Assembly (NCBI GenBank): GCA_964058805.1
Contig: CAXKVV010001500.1
Location: 1-26,643 of the forward strand
Reading direction: 5' to 3'
DNA from: Schoenoplectus triqueter
Lineage: Eukaryota; Streptophyta; Magnoliopsida; Poales; Cyperaceae
DNA length: 26,643 nt
A model generated the notes under the pieces. The model was not told where the DNA came from and did not search any database. It saw nothing but the letters and a program-made list of their open reading frames with translations. Each line of letters opens with the position of its first letter. Position 1 is the first letter of the stretch. Shown piece after piece: positions 19,866-26,643 of the stretch. Position numbers and translations under genes: made by a program.

Positions 19866-21410
19866 ATTCTCATGGAACACACTCCATGTGAGGTATAATT
19901 ATGTTTTATGTTGTAATTATGTTGTTATGTACTGGGCAGTGGGCACGGAATATTATGTGGGTTACTTGTGGATTTGATAAAAGCACAAGGCAATTAAAAT
20001 TGCAATGATATAGGAGAAAATAACGGCGCAATTCATTAATTTGTCCTCAAGTCTGTATCCGAAGCGTAATAATAGATTTCGAATAAGCAAAACACTTTTA
20101 TAATTTGTAAACGTTCCAATTGAGTTCATCAGTTAATTCTTTGATGCACCCATGAAATGTGGACTTTACTGACAATTTCTTATTCTTTCTATGTCAAGGG
20201 TATTAAGCCTGCACCAGCACCTACGTACTGGTAAGAAACTGATATGATCGCTACGTGCAAAGTTGGTTTGTACCAACTGAAATCAGATTTTTAGTAGTAA
20301 TTAAGCAGGCAAAAACTAAAGTCTGGCTGAGGTCATAAAATGTAAAGGCACTGGCCGCATACAAATAATTACCTCACAAGAAATCACTTAAACTTGCCAC
20401 TATGGCAGCAGTACATCTTAAAACTTGTTCATGCACTAAAATATAAAAAACTCTTCCGAGCACCAATCTGCACAAAATTCATCCATCTCGGACGCATTAA
20501 TGATATCTTGCCTTCAAACTCAGAAATTCGCTGATGTGGACTTCAATTTCAAATTGCAATTTAATCAAACATATTGATAAGAACTAAGAACTTGTATTAG
20601 TTTGTCGATAATTATTCTTACCACTTTTCTCGAAGAAAGACAATTTATTCTTAAAACTATTCTCTTCAAAATGTAAACAATAGAAGAAAGGATATATGCA
20701 TAATTTAATTAGCATCGACCACATAGTTCATTATGTTGTTTAAGTCAAGCTTGATAGAGACGTCCAAATGTGATCAATGCTCAACTCCAAGACGGAGATA
20801 GAGCCAGCGCAGCCACATTGTTTATATCTACATCGACTTCTAATTGCCCCACTAATATTTGTAAAATTCAAATTATAAATATGATATTTGAACCATTCGT
20901 CGAAGAAAAAAATTGTCCATATCAGTCCGGGACTTTCCATCATTACAATAACTCAGATTAAAGACAACCTAAGAAATAGTAAGACAAAATGTAGACTAGA
21001 AGGGAGGAATGCAACAAATTTTTTAGAAAAGTAATGAAACGGTTGTATCTAATTTACCATTTCAGAATGCTCTTTTTTCCATTAAAGTAGAAAATATTTC
21101 GATAAATGAAAAAGTACATTTTTTTTGTAATTAAACTAAAACTAACCGTAAGTCTATAAAGACCTCTAGATACATCCTACATAGTCAAATCCATTATTAT
21201 GTTGGAATGTCATAGCGCAAGATCATACTACCTTCAACTGTTTTAACAGTTGAATGTCGAACTTTTTTTTTAAATAAAGATCAAAATAAAACGGGAACCT
21301 ATATGCAATAACACAAATACTAAAAGAACGAAAGTAAAATTGGGAAATTAAATATGCAAACTACAACCGGAAAGCAATTAGATCTTGCGAAAACAAATAT
21401 CAATTTTGGG
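19866..21410. other. Intergenic DNA after SDR-B
   Basis: The first 300 bp are the SDR-type 3' UTR and flank, shared with relic 1 (5292..5500) and with the SDR-A and relic 3 flanks from GAAGCG. Beyond about 20170 no gene is seen. A small perfect palindrome, TTCAACTGTT-tt-AACAGTTGAA, lies at 21233..21254. The small overlapping ORFs at 20740..20961 lie on opposite strands and have no family resemblance. Confidence 0.55.
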
Positions 21411-21960
21411 TGTGATAGCCTCCTACTAGACACCGTCTAATGCGCTCGAGTAAGCTCATAGGCCGGACTCGAGAGCTTCTGTAAGTCTAAAATTTCTTTT
21501 ATCCGTCATGACAGTTCAATCTTAAAATAGTGTGGCTTAAATGTTCATGTGTGACATAACACGTCATGAATACTCATGCATAACATAACGTGTCATGAAT
21601 GCACATATACGACATAAAGTGTCATAATATTTCGTCCTGAATATGATGTCTGAAATCGTCCAATAGATAAGTGGCGCAAAGTGAGGCCTATATAAGATCA
21701 GATCTCGACATACCGGGGACACGTTTTCATACTCAGATATTGATACCCACTCATACACAGACATTTTATAGAGAACCTTTCTCTCGATGATCAGTGCGTT
21801 CTGCATCGTCGGAAACTTTCCGTATCAAGATTGATAGGGCTATGTTCCAAAGACCCGAGCAGGAAAAGCGCTATGAATCATTTACGGTTGTCACAGCGCT
21901 ATGAAATCATTTGAGATCCAAACTCAGGCCGTTTGATTCAACCCAAATGAACGAAATTAA
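21411..21960 (+). mobile_element. LTR-like promoter module (solo LTR or fragment?)
   Basis: The block starts TGTGATAGCC and is GC-richer than its surroundings. It carries three ~29-bp tandem repeats (21544..21630) ending 60 bp before a good TATA box, CTATATAAG (21688..21696). Repeats followed by TATA, then about 250 bp of leader-like sequence with no gene, is the layout of an LTR U3/R region. No matching second LTR or clear CA end was found. Confidence 0.38.
21544..21630 (+). repeat. Three ~29-bp tandem repeats with ACGTCA / ACGTGTCA cores
   Basis: Successive units read ...GACATAACACGTCATGAAT, ...TAACATAACGTGTCATGAAT and ...CGACATAAAGTGTCATAAT. The first two contain ACGT cores typical of plant bZIP sites. 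They precede the TATA box at 21689. Confidence 0.8.
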
Positions 21961-22089
21961 AAAAAAACGAACTCCTAAAAATCAAATGGAGATAAATCAA
22001 ATTTATCCTGTCTGTTAATTTCTAGTCGGACGGTTCTACTCGACATCGCAAACCCTGTGATCACGATTAGAGCAAAAAGGTGATAAAAC

Positions 22090-22452
22090 ATAATCTGACC
22101 CGACTCTTTCGGATCCGAATTTGATTCGAGACAGTCGTCCGACTCGTCCGGACTCGAATCCGACCTGACTTGATTTTTCAAAAAGTCAAACTAACCCGAA
22201 CCGAACTCGAACGACTCGAAATCCGAGATGACCTGAGATGAGACAACTTAAAACTTAACTTGATCCGAACTCGAACGATCCGAAATCCGTGATGAACCGA
22301 GATTAGACAAACCAAAACCCGATCCAAACCCGCACGTCCCAGAACCCGAGATTACCCAAGACCAGACGACTCAGAACCTGACCCGATCTGAACCCGAATG
22401 ACCCGAAATCCGAGATGACCCGAGATTAACAACCTCAAACCCGACTAGACCC
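22090..22452. repeat. Degenerate ~66-bp tandem repeat rich in CCGAA / GACCCGA
   Basis: About four units follow each other, with landmarks TCCGAACTCGAACGA(C/T)CCGAAATCCG, GATGACCCGAGATTA and AACCCGA. Each is 62-70 bp. Divergence between units is roughly 20-25%. The sequence ends just after GACTAGACCCGATTTTG. Similar but less regular sequence recurs at 23150..23500. Confidence 0.7.
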
Positions 22453-23150
22453 GATTTTGAAAGATTTAATATGATTGAACAACAATTAGAAGTGACAGTC
22501 ATTCCATAGTATTCATTGTGCTGCATATATATCTAATTGCACAATATCTAGTTTATTTTGACACAAATAAATAAATATTTTTATCAATATAACACGTACA
22601 AAAGTTGCGCATACAATTTAAATAATTTTAATTAAAAAATTACCTACATGCATATATATTCATAGTTTATACTGAAACAAAAAGATTACATTTTGAATTG
22701 AAATATAATTGTTATTAATAATATTTTTGTACCTGAAATTTCTATTTATGTTGTCCACTAAATTCATTATATTTAAGTACAATAGAATGAATATAGATCA
22801 AAATAAATAAATATTATTAACTATTTATTTTTGAACCTCATAAATTTTCTTATAATTTAATCAAAAATTAACATAACAAATTAATAATATCTATAATAAT
22901 TAAAATTTATTTATCATAAATTAAAATTATCATAAGAAGAACTAATTTTATTAATTAGAATTAGCATAATTAGCATGTCTTCAATTTGTTAATAAAATGA
23001 TTGAAGTATGTCGACCTGAATTGATCTAACTAGATCCAAATTAATTAATTATATTTATATTATTTAAAAGGTCAAGTTGATCATGACATAATTGATAATT
23101 TAGATCTCATATTGGTTGAATTTTTGAAAAAAGTTCTAAAATCTGATGAC
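22453..23150. other. AT-rich intergenic DNA, nothing recognised
   Basis: Very AT-rich with no protein-like frame. It lies between two blocks of CCGA-rich degenerate repeat and may be the inside of one composite insertion. Confidence 0.5.
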
Positions 23151-23505
23151 TCAAAATTCAAACCGACCCAAAATAAAATATGACAAAAAAAGAATCCGAC
23201 CCAATTCGGCCCAACCCGACCAAACATAACCCGAAACTTGAGACTATTTGATATAAAATGACCTAAAATCCGACCCAATACAGATCCGAATGATTCGAAA
23301 CCCAACATGACCTGAGTTAATAAAAATCTGAAATCTAATTTGACCCGACCCGATACTCGAAATAATCTGAGATCCGAAAAAATCCGACAATATTCGACCG
23401 AAAATCCGATCCGACCTGAATTAGGACGACCCGAACCTGATCCATGACCCGATAATTTTTTTGATCAAACTTACCTACTCGGTCCAACTCGCCCGATTGC
23501 CACAT
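23150..23505. repeat. Degenerate CCGACCCAA / CCGAA-type repeat block
   Basis: Many variants of CCGACCCAAT, AACCCGACC and GACCTGAATTA without a strict period. It ends ...CCCGATTGCCACATTTAG, which read in reverse (GTGGCAATCGGGCGAG) resembles the ends of degenerate plant hAT-like repeats. Confidence 0.5.
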
Positions 23506-23730
23506 TTAGTTTCTATATATAAATAAATACTAGCACCAACTGGCACCGCAGTGATAGACAGAAGGGATTCCCTTTTCCTCCTCCGCACCGGCAACAATCT
23601 CCTTCCATTTGAATTAAAATAAGTGTATTCAATTAGTTAGCTGTTGGGATAAGCTTTTATGAGGTCCAGAATTTTTAAATGCGTCCGCATATGTATATCG
23701 GTATGCAATCCGTTGTCGAAAAGTCAAAAT

Positions 23731-23814
23731 ATGTGGGTTCATGTGATTTATATATGGGTTTATGTAGTTAATATACGGATGCATGCGGTTAATATGTGGA
23801 TCTATGCGGTTTAT
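23731..23814 (+). repeat. Four exact-length 21-bp tandem repeats
   Basis: Units 23731..23751, 23752..23772, 23773..23793 and 23794..23814 follow ATRYGGRTNYATGYRRTTWAT with no indels. In the open frame starting 23659 they encode a seven-residue repeat of the type (M/I)W(V/I)(H/Y)(V/A)V(Y/N). That frame is short and has no family resemblance, so coding status is unproven. Confidence 0.88.
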
Positions 23815-24244
23815 TATATTATAATTAAGTTTTTTTTATTATTCTCTACTTAAAAATAATAAAAAACTGTATATGTGTGTTCGCATGAAAAATCTTATAT
23901 GCGGCTGTATACTGCATATACGGTATGAGGTGGTTTTTTGCATACATGAAGAAATCCGTATTTAAAAACATTGATGAAGTCATTGCAAATACAAATTTTT
24001 CTTATATTAGGAGCTTTTTCTTCAGTTCTTTTTTTAAAAAAAAAATTGTCATAAAAAATGAGAGTTCAATTTAAATGTTCATTAAAAAAATTCTTGTACT
24101 AGAATTTCGAATATGAACCTCAAATACGAAGATCATGATTCTAATTGCTTTTACAAAGGACAAGAAACAATTATTTTGATGTTGGGATATGTTACATCGA
24201 CATTAATCTTTAAAGTGGTTCTTCTGTGAACCAAAAAAATTTAA
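23815..24244. other. Intergenic DNA, no gene seen
   Basis: AT-rich sequence with ATGCGG/GCATATACGG fragments that loosely resemble the 21-bp repeat at about 23895..23930. No gene or element is supported. Confidence 0.5.
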
Positions 24245-24319
24245 TTATTAAACAATAATTCAATTCTTTTCAACAAAAACAAATAAGCTTGGACTAAGTA
24301 ACACTTCGTAGTTCCTACT

Positions 24320-24461
24320 GCCAAGCAGTGACTCAATACGTCATTACCCAGTACTAACCATTACCTTTAATCTTGAATTATGTAGGCAAGCAGTGACGCA
24401 ATATTTCCGTTACCCAGCACCCACCATTTACTTTTAAATTGTATAGCCAAGCAGTGACGCA
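24320..24461 (+). promoter_or_regulatory. Three-copy ~62-bp promoter repeat with CAAGCAGTGACGCA core (SDR-C)
   Basis: Cores lie at 24320..24335 (GACTCA variant), 24385..24400 and 24446..24461, spaced 65 and 61 bp. The spacer also repeats: (C/G)GTTACCCAG, ACCATTTAC and TTTTAA. Each core holds TGAC, and two hold TGACG, a TGA-bZIP core. Single copies exist upstream of SDR-B (17284) and in relic 1 (about 5003). The last copy is 263 bp from the start codon. Confidence 0.6.
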
Positions 24462-24636
24462 TATTGTGACTTATGACATCGAATTTTCTTTGTACAAAAT
24501 ATTTAACGTCCCTTTCCCCAATCCCAACTACTACGATCTCAAAGACCACTTGGTAAAAATTTGCTGAATCAGTCTCTCAAACTAGAACCTAGTCAACAAG
24601 ACAACACAGAGAAAGCTTCATCTACAAATTTCATGG

Positions 24637-24643
24637 TATATAA
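24637..24643 (+). promoter_or_regulatory. Probable TATA box of SDR-C
   Basis: TATATAA within GGTATATAACATATCC, 72 nt upstream of the start codon. The SDR-B equivalent reads GGTAGATGGGTACC, so this TATA is specific to SDR-C. Confidence 0.45.
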
Positions 24644-24708
24644 CATATCCAAAGTTTTATATTTGGGAACAAAAAGTTTTGTAGTTCTTCATTCCTTAAC
24701 GGACATAA

Positions 24709-26010
24709 ATGGAAGCAAACAAGAGGTACGCAGTTATATTTATTTTCTACATGTATCTTCTCAGAATAAATACTAGCTTAGAGGTGCTTAATCATATTAT
24801 ATTCATTCATTTCAGGATTGCAATCGTAACAGGAGGGAACAAAGGTATAGGACTGGAGATATGCAGACAGTTGGCCTCTAATGGAGTTTTTGTCATACTA
24901 ACTGCAAGAGATGAGAAAAGAGGAAATGATGCAGTAGAGAAGCTAAACAGAGATTATGGTCTGACAAACATAATCTTTCATCAGCTGGATGTCACCGATC
25001 CTTTAAGCATTGCATCTTTAGCTGGTTTCGTCCAAAACCAATTTGGAAAATTAGATATTCTGGTAATCTCTGTGTGTTTGTTTACTGGTGTACCATGTAC
25101 ACTGTACACAAATAAATATTGTGCATTTACTAACAATTTTGTGTTACCAGGTGAATAATGCAGCAATCGGAGGATTTGTATTTAAAAATCCAATTGATGA
25201 AAAGGTACATAAATAACAGTTATGACAATGAGATATCATTTTAATTAGGTTGCTTTTACTGGTGCAGATTAATCTATATGGTTTGTAACTTTGTATACAG
25301 CTTTCACAACAAGAGAAGGAGGCAATTCTCGAAAGTAGCCTAAGAGAAATCTATGAGAGAGCTGTTGAATGTTTTAAAACTAACTATTATGGAGTCATTA
25401 ACATGATGAAAGTATTTCTGCACCTTGTTCAATTATCCAAATTTAGAAGAATAGTGAACGTCTCAACTACACTGGCACAATTAGAGGTAATATTTCAAAT
25501 TACTCGTTAGAGCTTGTTAATGCATTTAAATTTCCAATGCACCTACCTCACTAATATTTTGGTGTTGTTTTTTGACCTTTACATATTCATCATCATTGCC
25601 ATCACAGTAACTAAACCACTCCGTAATATGTACAGAATCTGAACAATGAAAAGCTCAGGAGAGAACTTATGGATATCGACAGCCTAACTGTTGAGAGGAT
25701 CGATGATCTCGCAGAAACATTTCTGAAATCCATCAAAGACAATACAATGGAGGAAAATAAATGGACGTCTCGATTCCATGTATACAGTGCATCAAAGATT
25801 TTAATGAACGCCTACACAAGAATTCTTGCCAAGAATTATCCCAGTGTGACCATTAATTGTGTGAATCCTGGCCATGTCAAGACCGATTTGAATTTCAACA
25901 CTGGGCTTCTAACTGTGAGTGAAGGTGCTGAAGGCCCTGTGATGGTTGCTTCGGCTGAAGGAGGGCCCACTGGCCAGTTCTTTGATCAGACTCGGATCTC
26001 CACATTTTAG
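24709..26010 (+). CDS. SDR-C: chimeric short-chain dehydrogenase/reductase with Thr in place of the catalytic Ser (5 exons)
   Basis: Exons are 24709..24725, 24816..25062, 25151..25204, 25301..25486 and 25636..26010. All introns are GT-AG and the product is 292 aa. Residues 1-88 differ from SDR-B at only three positions ([14 protein letters not shown] at 11-18, LTARDEKRG). From exon 3 onward it is a much older paralogue: exon 5 is about 47% identical by my manual alignment. NNAA lies at 90-93, Asn134 in TNYYG, Tyr218 and Lys222 in YSASK. The serine loop reads [11 protein letters not shown], which puts Thr162 where SDR-A and SDR-B have the catalytic Ser and Ala where they have Gly. A PG motif (NPGHVKTD) is kept. 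Intron 1 is 90 nt with no in-frame stop, so retention would add 30 residues. It may be active with altered kinetics or substrate, or non-catalytic. Confidence 0.88.
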
Positions 26011-26108
26011 TTAATTAATTGCATCAATTGATGTTTTGTTGAAGCTTTGTTCCTGTACTCGTTGAGAGAGACAAAGTAATTTCTTTTGCTGTTATGAAAC
26101 TTTTGAAT

Positions 26109-26114
26109 AATAAA
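26109..26114 (+). terminator. Probable poly(A) signal of SDR-C
   Basis: AATAAA about 100 nt after the stop codon within GAATAATAAAAAAAG, followed by T-rich sequence. This is consistent with a plant near-upstream element. Confidence 0.5.
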
Positions 26115-26255
26115 AAAAGTATTTCAGATTCTCCTGGTGTAATTGACAGCAATAAGCTGTATGTTCATTACTTTTTTTTTTCTTGTTACAACTTGCAATG
26201 GCCTACATGATGTACTCTGAAATACAAACAATACATGTGTTATTTACTCTGAAAT

Positions 26256-26488
26256 GCTGGCCGGCCTGTCTCAGCCTACAAGATCTCAAAAGCTGTGGCA
26301 TCTTCTTCCACATAGGTAATCGCTGAAATCTACATTGAAGTGCTCATTGCTCGAGCTCAACAATCATTGATCAAATCATAGGCCCAATAACGCTGGCCCA
26401 AAACTAAAGTATAGGAATCATTCCTGAATCCTGATGGTATCAGTTCATGTCAATTCTCTGATCAAACTGAACCTCTTCATTCCATAAA
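26256..26488 (+). pseudogene. SDR relic 4: decayed exon 5
   Basis: Starting at GCTGGCC the sequence follows SDR-B exon 5. CTCAGCCTACAAGATCTCAA and AAGCTGTGG correspond to the catalytic YxxxK region, a decayed middle retains GGCCCAATAACGCTGGCC (the GPVML region), and the end reads CCTGATGGTATCAG, then CAATTCTCTGATCAAACTGA and ACCTCTTCATTCCATAA. Several frameshifts and a deleted substrate-loop region rule out function. No earlier exons are seen between SDR-C and this fragment. Confidence 0.78.
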
Positions 26489-26643
26489 GGGCGTATGAGT
26501 AGGACAAAACAGTGTGAAGAAGTAAATGTGTTTGTTCATCTCCAAAATGATCAAATTGGACCTTTCATCTCGATGACTTATCCAGAATATTAGTTACAGC
26601 ACTTTTCCTTTCTTCCCCTATGGGAACGTTGATCCGCTCCATC
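26489..26643. other. Window end, nothing recognised
   Basis: A short non-coding remainder after relic 4. A further SDR copy could begin beyond the window edge, but nothing here shows it. Confidence 0.5.

Noticed and set aside
20740..20961. Overlapping ORFs on opposite strands
   Set aside because: Short, mutually overlapping and without homology I can recognise.
21975..23308. Minus-strand ORFs over CCGA-rich repeats
   Set aside because: Asp/Ser/Glu-rich or Gly/Phe-rich translations arise from degenerate tandem repeats, not genes.
23659..23853. 64-aa ORF containing the heptapeptide repeat as a gene
   Set aside because: Kept only as a finding about the repeat. Promoter, homology and conservation evidence are all missing.

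Overview
The window looks like nuclear DNA of a eudicot plant. It is AT-rich, full of microsatellites and transposon remnants, and its genes have short GT-AG introns. No rRNA, tRNA, bacterial operon or CRISPR signal was seen. The only convincing protein-coding content is a plus-strand tandem cluster of 'classical' short-chain dehydrogenase/reductase (SDR) genes of the plant salutaridine reductase / (+)-neomenthol dehydrogenase-like type. Three copies can be spliced into complete five-exon genes: SDR-A (1825..3259, 296 aa), SDR-B (18441..19865, 291 aa) and SDR-C (24709..26010, 292 aa). All splice joins keep frame and give an NADPH-binding TGxxxGIG motif, an NNA motif, the catalytic Asn, YxxxK and the usual C-terminus. 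SDR-C has Thr at the expected catalytic Ser position.

At least four further copies are broken relics. One at about 4915..5500 joins an upstream flank directly to the end of exon 5. One at about 6422..7012 keeps exons 4 and 5 with stop codons. One at about 8878..8938 keeps only the last stretch of exon 5 plus its downstream flank. One at 26256..26488 is a decayed exon 5. Downstream flanking DNA at 3380..4140 and 8938..9790 is also paralogous, so the duplication unit was a gene plus flanks.

Region by region: 1..~700 is a Ty1/copia fragment with what looks like its 3' LTR. 700..1700 is AT-rich with no gene. 1740..3259 is SDR-A. 3260..9800 holds three SDR relics, a 134-bp-armed inverted repeat and a probable hAT-like insertion. 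9800..14430 has no gene I can support: it holds an (AAT)n tract, a GC-rich island at 10600..11360, AT-rich minisatellites and a probable minus-strand LTR at 13110..14423. 14430..17250 is non-coding with CACTA-like palindromes, a perfect 19-bp hairpin and a 390-bp foldback MITE. 17280..19865 is SDR-B with a CACTA-like insertion in its promoter. 19866..24250 is non-coding with an LTR-like promoter module and several tandem repeats. 24250..26114 is SDR-C with a three-copy TGACG-bearing promoter repeat. The remainder is a relic.

The SDRs probably act separately as cytosolic NADPH-dependent carbonyl reductases of specialised metabolism. Substrates cannot be read from sequence. The most notable points are the chimeric nature of SDR-C (its 5' half is almost identical to SDR-B, its 3' half only about 47% identical in exon 5), the shared TGACG promoter repeat, the Ser-to-Thr change, and a stop-free 90-nt first intron that could add a hydrophobic N-terminal segment. 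I found no evidence of an entirely new type of system.
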